From DASSFG01 sp035547915 (GTDB lineage Bacteria; Planctomycetota; Planctomycetia; Pirellulales; JAICIG01), in the NCBI GenBank assembly GCA_035547915.1, contig DASZTS010000141.1, forward strand, positions 1-64,000: a stretch of DNA of 64,000 bases, written 5' to 3'. A program made the translations under genes and the position numbers. Within the stretch, counting starts at the first letter, position 1, and each line of letters starts with the position of its first letter. The notes under the pieces were generated by a model. The model searched no databases, was not told the DNA's origin, and saw only the letters and a list, made by a program, of their open reading frames with translations. Below, piece after piece: positions 44,071 to 53,715 of the stretch.

Positions 44071-45936
44071 ATGATCGAACCGACCCGAGCCGCCGTGAGG
44101 CCGCGCGTGGTCTCGCCCGAGACCGGCGATGCCGTGCTCTTGGAAGACGAGGTCGGTGCCTGGCTCAACGGAACTGCCAAGACGCTCAGGATTGTCGGCG
44201 GGCCCGGTTCGGGCAAGACCACCGCCATGCGGCACATCGCCGCCGTCTTCGGTCCCTTGCGCGATGTGCTTTTGGCCGACGGCACGGCGGACGCCGCAGC
44301 CGATCCAGATTCTGCATTCGACCGAACGATCTATTCGGCCTCTATTGAGCGTCTGGGCGGCGGCGAACCATGCTTGAAACTCGCCTCGTGGGACGAGGAC
44401 GATCTCCTCGAATACTGCCTGGCACGGCACCGGTCGTGCTGTTCGTCCATAATCGGACGCATCAGATCCATGCCGGAGGCCGAGTGCTTGGAGGGTGTAC
44501 CCGAGTTGTGGGCCTCTGTTCTCGATACCTTCGCGGCCGACGAAGCTGCAAGCGATTGGCGCCCCGTCCTACAGGATTACCTTGCCAAGCGTTTGCCCGC
44601 ACCTCTATATGCGCAGGCACGCATATACTGCCTGGGCCGTGCGCTAGGTTCCGAGGCATGGTCGGCTTGGGCTGCGCTGACGGGCGAGAGCTGTTCACTC
44701 GATGACCTGATGTGGCTGCGGCGCCGTGTCGTGCAGACGCTCTTGGCCGCGCAGCAAGTTGTCTGCGCAATCGAAGACGGAAAAACTCCGTTTCCGTTGA
44801 TCACCACTTGGCCGCGAGAACTGGTAGAAGAGACCGCGCGCTGCGTAGCCGGTTCACCGGCGGCGTGGACCGAATTGGTCGATGTCGTGCAACATAGACC
44901 GGAGTACATTCACCCGTCCGCCGCCACACTTTTGCATGCCGTCGGACGAGGCTGGATCCCGCCGCGGCGCAGGCGAGCTTTTTTCGACGGAGCTGTATTT
45001 AAGGGCGCCGTCTGGCCCGGCATCGACCTCAGGTCCGCTCGGTTACGAAAGGTCGACTTAACTTCCGCGGATCTGACCGCGGCACAACTCGACGACATCG
45101 CCGGCGAGCGGATGATCTTGCGCCGAGCGCTGCTGGCCAAGGCGAACTTGCGTCGTGCCGAGATGTACGAAGTGCAGGCCCAGGAAGCCATCCTGTCCGA
45201 GATCGATGCCTCGCGCAGCGATTGGCAACGAGCCGACTTGCGAGGAGCTAACCTTCACGGCGCCAATCTGCGCGATGCGAAGCTGGTGCGCGCCGACCTG
45301 ACGCGGGCCGATCTGACGTGCTGTGACCTGCGGCGCGCCCGCCTGAACGGTGCGCGGCTCGAAGAGGCGAATTGCGCCGGTGCGCATTTCGAAAAGGCTG
45401 AACTGAGAAAGGCTTGTCTTTCGAACGCCGATTTGAGCAGTGCGCGGTTCGACCGAGCCAATCTTTCCCGCGCCGATTTGGAGGGGTTGCGCTGGCCGGC
45501 GGCTGCGCTGACGAAGGCTAACCTGGCCGGCGCCGACTTGACCGGCGCGTTTATGCCGCAGGCCATGTTGCGCGGAGCGATCTTGCGCCAAGCCGGTTTG
45601 GCCGACGTGAATTTCGAAGAAGCCGATTTGCGCAATGTCGATTTCTCGAATTGCGCGTTTCATCTCGGCTCGTCGCGCAGCGGTCTGGTGGGGAGCCCGC
45701 TGGCCTGCGAAGGGAGCCGCACCGGGTTTTACACCGACGAGTTGTTGGAACAGGGTTTCAAGTCGCCGGAAGAGATCCGCAAGGCCAACTTGCGGGGGGC
45801 CGACCTGCGCGGCGCCCGTGTCGATCGGGCCGACTTCTATCTGGTCGATCTACGCGACGCTCGTTACACCCGAGATCAGGCTGACCATTTCCGTCATTGC
45901 GGCGCCATCCTGGTCGACCGCGTGGAGCGTGCGTGA
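44071..45936 (+). CDS. P-loop protein with C-terminal pentapeptide repeats
   Basis: 621 residues; GGAG lies eight bases before the ATG. A Walker A motif IVGGPGSGKTTAMRH is at residues 41-55. No clear Walker B follows: the next acidic stretch is LASWDEDDLLEY. Residues about 60-300 are a helical Cys/Trp-containing region without recognised fold. From about 310 to 600, pentapeptide repeats (A(D/N)LxxA: SADLTAAQL, RGANLHGANLRDAKL, RADLTRADLTCCDL, LAGADLTGAFM) form a right-handed beta-helix, with a 40-residue interruption near 535-570. No signal peptide, so cytoplasmic. The NTPase-plus-repeat arrangement recalls STAND-like or regulatory ATPases, but function is unknown. CHAD follows 130 bp later. 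Confidence 0.8.
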   Translation: MIEPTRAAVRPRVVSPETGDAVLLEDEVGAWLNGTAKTLRIVGGPGSGKTTAMRHIAAVFGPLRDVLLADGTADAAADPDSAFDRTIYSASIERLGGGEPCLKLASWDEDDLLEYCLARHRSCCSSIIGRIRSMPEAECLEGVPELWASVLDTFAADEAASDWRPVLQDYLAKRLPAPLYAQARIYCLGRALGSEAWSAWAALTGESCSLDDLMWLRRRVVQTLLAAQQVVCAIEDGKTPFPLITTWPRELVEETARCVAGSPAAWTELVDVVQHRPEYIHPSAATLLHAVGRGWIPPRRRRAFFDGAVFKGAVWPGIDLRSARLRKVDLTSADLTAAQLDDIAGERMILRRALLAKANLRRAEMYEVQAQEAILSEIDASRSDWQRADLRGANLHGANLRDAKLVRADLTRADLTCCDLRRARLNGARLEEANCAGAHFEKAELRKACLSNADLSSARFDRANLSRADLEGLRWPAAALTKANLAGADLTGAFMPQAMLRGAILRQAGLADVNFEEADLRNVDFSNCAFHLGSSRSGLVGSPLACEGSRTGFYTDELLEQGFKSPEEIRKANLRGADLRGARVDRADFYLVDLRDARYTRDQADHFRHCGAILVDRVERA

Positions 45937-46066
45937 CCTTTACAAAGGGCTCCAGGCCCATTACCAAATGGTAGCGTCGCTCAAGGAGGAAACGGCGGCA
46001 GACGGGCCCGGCCCCGCCGCCGGCGGCACGCATTGATCGATCACTTGGGCGTCCGGCATCAAGCGT

Positions 46067-46990
46067 ATGGTATATCGTTGGAAAGCGGAAAAGAGCAGCC
46101 GGTCGAATCTGCGCCGCCTGGCCCGTAGTCAATTGCGGGCGGCAATCGAGGAGCTGATCGATCCGTTCAGCGACCGCGCCGATGCCGTGCACGACGCTCG
46201 GCTGCGGCTCAAAAAGCTCCGCTCGCTCGTGCGCCTGGTGCGCAAGGCAGCCCCACAGCAATTCGCGCACGAGAACACGGCCATGCGCGATGCCGCCCGG
46301 GCCCTTTCGCTCCAGCGCGATCGGCAAGCCCTGATCGAGGCGCTGGATAAGCTGCTGGGCCACGCCGAGCGCGAATGGAACGAGTCGGGTGACCACCTGC
46401 GCGCGTTGCGAAATCTACGAAACCGCTTCGTCGAAGCGCAGCAGCACGAATCGAACGGCGCCGACCGCAGTCAGTTAATCGAGCAGGTGGCCGATGATTT
46501 GCGCTCGGCCACCGGACGCTTGAAGGCATGGACGAGCCAGGCTCACGACCGAGTGGTGGTGGCCGGCTTCGCCGACAGCTACCGCCGCGGGCGCCTAGCA
46601 CTGCGGGCCGTGTTGGCCGACGCCACGGCGGAGAATCTGCACGAGTGGCGCAAGCAGATCAAATACCACCGCTACCAGGTGCGGCTTTTTCAAGAGGCCT
46701 GGCCGGCCATGCTCGAAGCCCACTGCGAAGAGCTGCGACGGCTCTCCGACTACCTGGGCGACGACCACGACCTGGTATTGCTCAAACAGGCGCTCCGCGA
46801 TTCGCACGCCGACGAACTGGGCGAGCAAACGCTGCACGACCTGGTCGAGCTGATCGAGCGGCGGAGAAGCGAATTGAAAGCCGATGCGATCCCTCTCGGC
46901 CAACTCCTCTTCGCCGAGAAACCCAAACACGTCACCCGGCGATTCATGCAGTACTGGTGCGCCTACCGAGATCGGTGCGCAGCACAGTAG
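46067..46990 (+). CDS. CHAD domain protein
   Basis: 307 residues, entirely helical. The conserved-histidine alpha-helical domain is visible as two repeated four-helix units: VHDARLRLKKLRSLVRLVRKA (first conserved His with basic patch) and ENLHEWRKQIKYHRYQVRLF (second). LSDYLGDDHDLVLLKQAL resembles the family's DxxGxxxDxxV segment. CHAD proteins bind polyphosphate and associate with polyP granules. There is no CYTH triphosphatase gene next to it, although these are often fused or adjacent. It is 130 bp after the pentapeptide gene on the same strand and convergent with the next gene. Confidence 0.9.
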   Translation: MVYRWKAEKSSRSNLRRLARSQLRAAIEELIDPFSDRADAVHDARLRLKKLRSLVRLVRKAAPQQFAHENTAMRDAARALSLQRDRQALIEALDKLLGHAEREWNESGDHLRALRNLRNRFVEAQQHESNGADRSQLIEQVADDLRSATGRLKAWTSQAHDRVVVAGFADSYRRGRLALRAVLADATAENLHEWRKQIKYHRYQVRLFQEAWPAMLEAHCEELRRLSDYLGDDHDLVLLKQALRDSHADELGEQTLHDLVELIERRRSELKADAIPLGQLLFAEKPKHVTRRFMQYWCAYRDRCAAQ

Positions 46991-47023
46991 CCGGCGGCCG
47001 TTGCGCCCCGCAGGGCGCGCCCA

Positions 47024-47557
47024 TCATTCGAAGCCGCGGGAAAACGTCTCCGAGTTGGTGTCGGCGGCCGGACGCTGCGGCCGGCTGCGCTGCGGCAATT
47101 CGTAGGGGTCGACGCCGCCCTGTGCCGGCTCGTTGGCATAGCCGGCCGGCTGGTTCTGGTATTGCGGTTGGGCCGGGTTGGCGGGGTATTGTGGCTGGGC
47201 CCCCGGGTATTGAGGTTGGGCCGTCTGGTATTGCTGCTGCGGTTGCTGCATCTGGTAGTCGGACACCGACTGCGGCTGCTGCCTCAGGGCCTGGCGTGCC
47301 GTGCGCTCGAAGCGCGCGGCGGGCGAATTCTGAGCTTGGGTTTCGTCTTGCACCGCCGCTTGGCCTTGGGCTTGCGCCTGCTGTTCGAAGGAGTGCAGTT
47401 TTTCGATGGCTCGTGCTTCGTCGGCATGAACCTTGTCCTTGTTGATGACAATGTTCACATGCTCGTTCGGACCACTGCTATCGGTAGTGAAGGTGAACCA
47501 CCCCAGATAAAAGGCTCCCCCCACCAACACGATGGCCAACAAAATAGCGCGCTTCAT
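47024..47557 (-). CDS. Exported Gln/Pro-rich protein
   Basis: 177 residues from ATG 47557, with GGAG eight bases upstream. An N-terminal membrane helix (RAILLAIVLVGGAFYLGWFTF) is a signal or anchor. A short charged helix (DKVHADEARAIEKLHSF) follows, and the rest is low complexity, with repeated QPQYP and QPQQQYQ units (about residues 95-145) and an acidic/basic tail. Tyrosine-rich QPQY repeats suggest a flexible periplasmic linker or adhesive segment; no function is assigned. It is convergent with the CHAD gene. Confidence 0.75.
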   Translation of the reverse strand: MKRAILLAIVLVGGAFYLGWFTFTTDSSGPNEHVNIVINKDKVHADEARAIEKLHSFEQQAQAQGQAAVQDETQAQNSPAARFERTARQALRQQPQSVSDYQMQQPQQQYQTAQPQYPGAQPQYPANPAQPQYQNQPAGYANEPAQGGVDPYELPQRSRPQRPAADTNSETFSRGFE

Positions 47558-47659
47558 GCTTGCTTCTCCGTCGATGACGCAGGGTACGATCCGCTCAAGC
47601 TCGTCGCCGGAGTCGGGGGCGAGATAGGTACCAAAAAGTGGCCAGGCGAAAAAGGCCAA

Positions 47660-47850
47660 TCACTGCGCGTTCGCGCGAATCTGCGCGGGTGGGGCGGCTA
47701 ACGTACCCCGACGAGCCAATAACTTGTCCGCTCGCCGTAATGCTCCGTCGAGCCCGTGAAAGGCAGCGATCAAATCTTCGTTGGTTTGGCCGGCTACGAA
47801 TTGCAGCGACCAATAGGCGACGCCTTGCGGATCGGCCGGATGGCCGCAAA
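47660..47850 (-). pseudogene. Possible gene remnant downstream of PQQ gene
   Basis: After the PQQ gene stop, one minus-strand frame gives a natural-looking run: AYWSLQFVAGQTNEDLIAAF, then HGLDGALRRADKLLARRGTL and APPAQIRANAQ. No start codon with a binding site lies after the PQQ stop, and the same frame overlaps the PQQ gene. It may be the C-terminus of a lost gene. The identity is not recognised. Confidence 0.3.
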
Positions 47851-47852
47851 CG

Positions 47853-49109
47853 CTACTTGCCGATGCAATACAGGTTGCGGTCGGTGCGCAAGAAAATCTG
47901 CCCGTCACTGACGGCAGGAGAGGCGTTCGTGCGGCTATCGTCGTCGGCGAACACGTTGTGCGCCACCAGCTCGAATTTCGGTTTGGCCGCCACGACATAG
48001 GTACCGTTGTGCTGCGAGACGAAGTACAAGTTGCCCCCGGCCAACACGCCCGACGACCAGAACTTGTCGGGCCGCGGCTCGAGCCGCTCCTGATAGACCG
48101 TCTCGCCGTCGGCCGCCTTCTGGCAACAGACATAGCCGCCCCCATCGTGCGCCCAATAAACATGGCCGTCGTGGTAAACGGGCGACGAGACGTTCGAGCC
48201 CTTCTCCTTGCGCCACACGGTGTGACTCTGCGTCACGTCGCCGCGGCCGCCGATCCTCACCGCCAGCGAAGTGTGACCGCCGCCGATGGCATATACGACG
48301 TCGTCGTGCGCTACCACGCTCGGGCAGACATAGCGATGGATGCCGTCGGCGTTCCAGAGCGCCTCGCCGTTGTTTGGATCGAAGCCGAGCAGCCGTCCCT
48401 CGATGCTCACCACCAGTTCTTTGGGCTGCTTCGTCGGCACCAGCAGAGGCGTATTCCACGAAGAGCGAATGTTGCCGGCGCGCCAGATCTCTTGTCCGTT
48501 CGACTTGTCGAGCGCGACGAGCGAGCCGCTCTCCACGCTGGCGTTGATGATGAGCAGCTTGCCGAACAAGACGGGTGAGGTGCCCGACCCCCAACCGTGC
48601 GTTCCGTCGCCGACATAAACGTGCCACAACTCTCGGCCGTCGAGGTCGAAGGCATACACGCCCGACTTCCCGAAGAACACATAGAGCCGTTCGCCGTCGG
48701 TCACTGGCGTGCTGGCCGCATAGCCGTGATACGACCCTTCGCCCTGATAGGCGTGTTCCGGAAGTTTGGGCTCGAACTCCTTGCTCCACAGCAGTTGGCC
48801 GTTCTTGCGGTCGAAGCACAGCAGGTGGCGCCGCAGATTCTGCGGGTCGCCGGCGTTCGGTTCCAGCCCATAGCCCGTGTAACAGGTGACGTAGACACGC
48901 CCCTTGGCGACCATCGGGCTCGATGCGCCCGGTCCCGGCAAGGCCACCTTCCAGGCGATGTTCTCGCTCGACGACCACTTGGTCGGGACATTCTTTTCAA
49001 GGCTGATTCCCAGGCCATCCGGCCCACGGAATTGCGACCAGTCGCCGGCAAACGACGACACGGTAAGCAGGCCGAGCGCAAGCGTAAGAGGCAGGCGCAA
49101 CGTTTTCAT
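47853..49109 (-). CDS. Secreted PQQ-type beta-propeller protein
   Basis: About 418 residues from ATG 49109, with GAGGA eight bases upstream. The signal peptide is RLPLTLALGLLTVSSFAG, followed by DWSQFRGPDGLGIS. Propeller repeats have the typical FDRKNGQLLWSKEF, DLDGRELWHVYV, ALDKSNGQEIWRA and DPNNGEALWNAD blade signatures. The end FLRTDRNLYCIGK is the usual close of this planctomycete group. It is probably a periplasmic eight-bladed propeller; cofactor binding is unproven. It shares layout with the protein at 11923-13257. It lies between the second DUF1501 gene and the Gln/Pro-rich gene. Confidence 0.9.
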   Translation of the reverse strand: MKTLRLPLTLALGLLTVSSFAGDWSQFRGPDGLGISLEKNVPTKWSSSENIAWKVALPGPGASSPMVAKGRVYVTCYTGYGLEPNAGDPQNLRRHLLCFDRKNGQLLWSKEFEPKLPEHAYQGEGSYHGYAASTPVTDGERLYVFFGKSGVYAFDLDGRELWHVYVGDGTHGWGSGTSPVLFGKLLIINASVESGSLVALDKSNGQEIWRAGNIRSSWNTPLLVPTKQPKELVVSIEGRLLGFDPNNGEALWNADGIHRYVCPSVVAHDDVVYAIGGGHTSLAVRIGGRGDVTQSHTVWRKEKGSNVSSPVYHDGHVYWAHDGGGYVCCQKAADGETVYQERLEPRPDKFWSSGVLAGGNLYFVSQHNGTYVVAAKPKFELVAHNVFADDDSRTNASPAVSDGQIFLRTDRNLYCIGK

Positions 49110-49203
49110 GCGGACGATCCTCGACGGTTGGTGGTTTGCCAAGAGTTGCCCCAAGACCGGTTGCCCGAAAACCGAGCGGCATCGCGTGGTGGCCGCGGCC
49201 GCC

Positions 49204-50667
49204 CTACGATTGTAGTAATCCTTGTATCACCTGGCCGGGTTGCCCGTCGAGCAGCGTCTCCTGCCGGCCGTTGCGACGATAGACCAGCCGCGCCGGATCG
49301 AGCCCGAACAGCGCGCAGAGCGTGGCATGATAATCGTAATGGTTCACGATGTCGCGCACGGCACGGTGGCCGAACTCGTCGGTCTCGCCATAGGTGCCGC
49401 CGCGGCGAAAACCGCCACCGGCGACCCACATGCTGAATCCGTAGGTATTGTGGTCGCGGCCGACGGACGCCGCGCCGGCGTCGTTCTGGATGACGGGCAG
49501 CCGGCCCATCTCGCCGCCCCAATGCACGACCGTTGTGTCGAGCAGTCCGCGCTGCTTGAGGTCGGCCACCAGGGCGGCCGCGGGCCGGTCGGTCTTCAGG
49601 CAAGCGGCGGGTAGCGCGGTGCGGATGGCGCCGTGATGGTCCCAGAATTGATTGCGCGTAAATACCTGCACGAAGCGAACGCCCCGTTCGACGAGGCGCC
49701 GCGCGATGAGGCACCGCGCACCGTATTCCTGCGTGGCCGGGTCATCAAGGCCGTACATCTCGCGGGTTCCTTTCGTTTCGCGGCTGATGTCGAGCGCTTC
49801 GCCGGCGGCCGTCTGCATCCGCGCGGCCAGTTCATAGTTGGCGATGCGCGCGGCCAGGTCACTCTCGCCCGGCCGTTCGTCCAGGTGTTGTCGGTTGAGT
49901 TGCTCCAAATAACTCAGATAGTTTCGCTGCGCCGGGCCGCGCAATTCGGCGGTCGGCTCGAGGTTCATGATCCGTGGCTCGCGCGGCCGCACCACAGTGC
50001 CTTGGAACAACGAGGGGAGCCAACCGTTCGACCAGTTCAGCACGCCCTCGACGGGCAACCCCTGCGGGTCGGTCATGGCCACGTAGGCGGGCAGGTTTTG
50101 CGAGGGCGAACCCAGCCCGTAGGTGATCCAGCTTCCCAACGCCGGCCGGCCGCGTTGGATGCGGCCGCTGTTAAGCGCGTGGATCGCCTGGCCGTGGTTG
50201 TTCACGCCCGAGTGCATCGAACGGATGACGACGATGTCGTCGACCACTCTGGCCAGGTTCGGCAGCAGCTCCGAGACGTCGGTGCCGCACTCGCCGTGGC
50301 GCGCAAACTTCCACGGGCTGCCCAAGATCTTGGAGCTGGCCTGGGCGGCGTTGTCGTACTTGATGTCGCCGGGAAATTTTTGGCCGTCGAGCTGGTTCAG
50401 GACCGGCTTGGGATCCAGCAAATCGACCTGGCTCGGCCCACCCTGCATGAAGAGCGAGATCATGGCCGTGGCCCGCGGCGCCGTGTGCGGACGTTTGGGC
50501 AGCAAGTCGAACTTTTCGGGTTGCAGGTTCGGCTTGATCGGTTCGGCCAGCGCGCCGTCCTCGCCGAGCAGCCAGGTGAGTGCCAGGGGCGCGAGGCTCA
50601 GGGCACCGCCGGCCATGAAGCGGCGACGGGAAGAAAGCAGTGACTCGCGGAGAGAAAACAAGCTCAC
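49204..50667 (-). CDS. DUF1501 protein with Tat-like signal, second copy
   Basis: 487 residues. SSRRRFMAGGALSLAPLALTW is a twin-arginine-type signal. DUF1501 landmarks: ATAMISLFMQGGPSQVDLLDPKP, IVVIRSMHSGVNNHGQ, and VVHWGGEMGRLPVIQNDA...GRDHNTYGFSMWVAGGG. The start is probably GTG 50667, 3 bp after the stop of the upstream cytochrome/DUF1553 gene, so the two are tightly coupled. It differs clearly from the copy at 9972-11474 (for example QGGPSQVDLLDPKP against SGGVSHLETFDPKP), so these are old paralogues of different DUF1501 subgroups rather than a recent duplication. Confidence 0.92.
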   Translation of the reverse strand: MSLFSLRESLLSSRRRFMAGGALSLAPLALTWLLGEDGALAEPIKPNLQPEKFDLLPKRPHTAPRATAMISLFMQGGPSQVDLLDPKPVLNQLDGQKFPGDIKYDNAAQASSKILGSPWKFARHGECGTDVSELLPNLARVVDDIVVIRSMHSGVNNHGQAIHALNSGRIQRGRPALGSWITYGLGSPSQNLPAYVAMTDPQGLPVEGVLNWSNGWLPSLFQGTVVRPREPRIMNLEPTAELRGPAQRNYLSYLEQLNRQHLDERPGESDLAARIANYELAARMQTAAGEALDISRETKGTREMYGLDDPATQEYGARCLIARRLVERGVRFVQVFTRNQFWDHHGAIRTALPAACLKTDRPAAALVADLKQRGLLDTTVVHWGGEMGRLPVIQNDAGAASVGRDHNTYGFSMWVAGGGFRRGGTYGETDEFGHRAVRDIVNHYDYHATLCALFGLDPARLVYRRNGRQETLLDGQPGQVIQGLLQS

Positions 50668-50670
50668 ACC

Positions 50671-53586
50671 TCAATCGACGTACAAGAAACCGTTTGTGCT
50701 GACCAGCGCCTGACAGAATGCGGTGAGCGCCCGGTGGTCGAGCACCGCGACTTCGGCCTGCGGTATTTCGGCTCGGAGAGTTTCTCGTTGCCGATCCAAA
50801 AAGGCCTCGGCCCCCTCCAAGTCGCCGGCGGTCGCCCGGCGGCCCAGCGCCAACAGCCAGCCGCGCGCGAGCTGTTCGCGCCGGCTGCCGCTCGCCTCAC
50901 GCTCGAGTCGGGCGGCAAACTGCCCTGCCGATTCGCTGACGAACGGGCTGTTCATGAACACCAGCGATTGCGATGCCACCGTCGAAAAGCTGCGGCATTC
51001 GCAATTGGGCGACATGATCGGCGCGTCGAACGTTTCGAGCATCCCCAACGGGCGGCTACGGCGAACCTGCACGTACAGGCTGCGGCGATATTCGTCGCCG
51101 CCCAGCGAAACGGCGTCGGTCGGTTTGCGTTCGCCGTCCAGGTTCTCGCGGCCGATCACGATCTGCCCGACTTCGTCTTCCATCACCGGCACGGGCGGCC
51201 CGAACATTTTGTCGTGTCGCCGTCCGCTGATCGACAGGATGGCGTCGCGCACCACTTCGGCTTCGAGCCGCCGGATCGACATGCGGGCATAGAGCCGGTT
51301 CTCGGGGTCGATCGCTTCGCGTCTGTCGTCGCGACGCGACGATTGGCGATAGGCGGCCGAGGTCATGACGAGGCGATGCAATTCCTTGATGCTCCAACCG
51401 CGGGCCACGAACTCGGCCGCCAGCCAGTCGAGTAGTTCGGGATGCGACGGCCGCTCGCCCAACATCCCGAAATCGCCCGGCGTGCCGACCAGGCCGCGGC
51501 CGAAATGATGCAGCCAGACACGATTGACGATGACGCGCGCGACCAGCGGATGCCGGCCGTCGGTCAGGTGCCTTGCGAATGCCAGCCGCCGGCCCGTGGT
51601 GGGCAAGCTCGGATCGTCGGCCGGGATGTCGGTGGCCGTCGCCCCGGCGAGGATCGTCAGGTCGGCCGGCCCGACCTGTTCCTTCGGCTGCTGAATATCG
51701 CCCCGGTGGAAAACGAAGGTCGGCGAGGCCTGGCCCGGCACCTCCGTCAGCGCCCGCAAGAATTCTTCGGGCGGAATCTTGGCTCGGATTTCGGCTGCCT
51801 TCTCGCTATAGCGTTTCAGATCGTCCGCCGCTTTCTCGGCCCGCAGCATGGCGGCGTGCTCAGCATCTTTGGCCAACTCGGCCCCGGCATCGGGATGGAA
51901 CTGGGCCAGTGTCGCTGCCGTAACGAGCACTCCCGGATATTTTTGTACAAGGGCCGTTTGCTCGGCCGTGCGCTGCTCGACGGGTGCGGCCGCCGCGGCC
52001 TCGACGGCGGCTCGCTCGGGCTCCGGCACCTTGGCCAGCTCGCGCGCCTTCGCCTCGGCCACGAACTGCTGTTCTTTTTGTTTCCGTTTGGCGTCGATCT
52101 CGCGGGCCTTCGCGTCGCGCCGCTGGTCGTAGAGATAGAGTGAGCCGACGCTGATATTGGCCACGCTCGGATACTCTTTGAGGACCGCCGTCTGTTCCGC
52201 CGTGCGATCCTTGTCGGCCGCCTTGTACGCGGTCCGCAGGGCGTCGCGCAGGTTTTCCGGCACGAGCAGCAGCTCTTCTTCCAACGTGCGGTCGATATAT
52301 TCCTGCGCCTTGCGACCACGTTCGGCCTCGACTTCGGCCGCCTGCCCCTGAATCTGCGCGGCGGCGGCCCGGTCGGCATCGGTGTAGAGCGAGATCTCGC
52401 GGGCCGGGGGCGAGCGCCAGTTCTTCCAATCGAGGGCCGGCTCGAAGATGGCTCGCAGCCGGTAATAGTCGGTCTGCGGGATGGGGTCGTAGCGATGATC
52501 GTGGCACTGAGCGCAATGCAGCGTCAGCCCGAACAGCGCCGTGCCGACGATCTGGAGCGTGTCGGCCACTACCTGGTTGCGGGCCACGTTCTGGTCCACG
52601 CCCCCCGACGCCGTGCCGTCGGGCGACATCCGCAGAAAGCCGGTGGCCGTCAACTTGTCGATCGCTTCGGCAGTCAGGTTTTGATAGGGCGCCGGCACCA
52701 GTTCGTCGCCGGCGAGTTGCTCTTGAAGGAACTGGTCGAACGGCTTGTCGGCGTTGAATGAGCGGATGACCCAATCGCGATAGCGGAAGGCCGAATTGCG
52801 CGGCGTGTCTTCATCGGTGTAGCCTTCCGAATCGGCGTACCCGGCGACGTCGAGCCAATGGCGTCCCCAACGCTCGCCGTATTGGGGCGAGGCGAGCAGC
52901 CGCTCGATGAGCCGTTCCCAGGCGTCGGGCGACGCATCGGCGACGAATGCCTCGATTTCCTCGGGCGTGGGCGGCAGACCGATCAGGTCGAAATACGCTC
53001 GCCGGACGAGCGTCTGTTTGTCCGCCTCGGGCGAGAACGTCAACCCTTCACGTTCCAGGCGCGCCAACAAGAACGAGTCGACCGGCGTGTCCGGTCGTCC
53101 GTCTTGCGAAGCGTGGGGTGTCGAAACCTGGGGCACCGTCGGCCTCCGCACGGGCTGAAAGGCCCAGTAGGCGCGCTCCTCGTCGGTGAACAGCGGGCCC
53201 TGCCCGATTTCATCGGGTTCGGGGCGTGCCGTCTTGGCGCCGGCGGCGATCCAGCGTACGACGGTTTCGATTTCGGCCGCCGATAATTTCTTCGTGTCGC
53301 CCGGCGGCATTTCGCCCGCGCGGATCTTCTCGACGATCAGACTCTCGTTGGGTTTGCCCGGGAGCAACACGGCGCCCGATTCTCCGCCCTGTTGGAGCAA
53401 CCGTTTGAGCCGCAGATCGAGTCCACCCCGTTTCTGCCCTTCTTCACCGTGGCATTGAAAACAGTGCGCCTTGAAGATCGGTCGCACGTGCTGCTCGAAG
53501 GTCAGTTCGCTTGCGACGTCGGCACCGTAGGCGGTGTGACCGGCGACAGCGAGCGCGGCGTAAACCAGGCAAATCGTGAGTCTCAT
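50671..53586 (-). CDS. Planctomycete cytochrome c / DUF1549 / DUF1553 protein, second copy
   Basis: 971 residues from ATG 53586 with a signal peptide (TICLVYAALAVAGHTAYGA). A heme motif CFQCH is near residue 46 with EEGQKRGGLDLR; the DUF1549 signature follows (FDLIGLPPTPEEIEAFVAD; YGERWGRHWLDVAGYADSEG) with a second CAQCHDHRYDPIPQ. A charged coiled-coil insert lies between about residues 400 and 640. DUF1553 (VNRVWLHHFGRGLVGTPGDFG; HPELLDWLA) ends the protein. It is the partner of the DUF1501 gene 3 bp downstream. The upstream gap to the amidohydrolase contains a family-1 repeat. Confidence 0.93.
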   Translation of the reverse strand: MRLTICLVYAALAVAGHTAYGADVASELTFEQHVRPIFKAHCFQCHGEEGQKRGGLDLRLKRLLQQGGESGAVLLPGKPNESLIVEKIRAGEMPPGDTKKLSAAEIETVVRWIAAGAKTARPEPDEIGQGPLFTDEERAYWAFQPVRRPTVPQVSTPHASQDGRPDTPVDSFLLARLEREGLTFSPEADKQTLVRRAYFDLIGLPPTPEEIEAFVADASPDAWERLIERLLASPQYGERWGRHWLDVAGYADSEGYTDEDTPRNSAFRYRDWVIRSFNADKPFDQFLQEQLAGDELVPAPYQNLTAEAIDKLTATGFLRMSPDGTASGGVDQNVARNQVVADTLQIVGTALFGLTLHCAQCHDHRYDPIPQTDYYRLRAIFEPALDWKNWRSPPAREISLYTDADRAAAAQIQGQAAEVEAERGRKAQEYIDRTLEEELLLVPENLRDALRTAYKAADKDRTAEQTAVLKEYPSVANISVGSLYLYDQRRDAKAREIDAKRKQKEQQFVAEAKARELAKVPEPERAAVEAAAAAPVEQRTAEQTALVQKYPGVLVTAATLAQFHPDAGAELAKDAEHAAMLRAEKAADDLKRYSEKAAEIRAKIPPEEFLRALTEVPGQASPTFVFHRGDIQQPKEQVGPADLTILAGATATDIPADDPSLPTTGRRLAFARHLTDGRHPLVARVIVNRVWLHHFGRGLVGTPGDFGMLGERPSHPELLDWLAAEFVARGWSIKELHRLVMTSAAYRQSSRRDDRREAIDPENRLYARMSIRRLEAEVVRDAILSISGRRHDKMFGPPVPVMEDEVGQIVIGRENLDGERKPTDAVSLGGDEYRRSLYVQVRRSRPLGMLETFDAPIMSPNCECRSFSTVASQSLVFMNSPFVSESAGQFAARLEREASGSRREQLARGWLLALGRRATAGDLEGAEAFLDRQRETLRAEIPQAEVAVLDHRALTAFCQALVSTNGFLYVD

Positions 53587-53715
53587 CGGCGTCCGAGGCG
53601 GGGTAGGGTCGAGGGAGCACCGGCGGGCGCCTTGATTGTCAGCTCCCGCGACAGCCGCGGCAAGCCCTCGTTTGCACCGCCGCGTCGGGCGTCTTAGACT
53701 GGCCGCCAGACGTTT

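Noticed and set aside
7042..53586. The two cytochrome/DUF1501 pairs as a recent duplication or mobile unit
   Set aside because: Landmark motifs differ clearly (for example SGGVSHLETFDPKP versus QGGPSQVDLLDPKP), gene spacing differs and no flanking repeats are shared; they are old paralogues.
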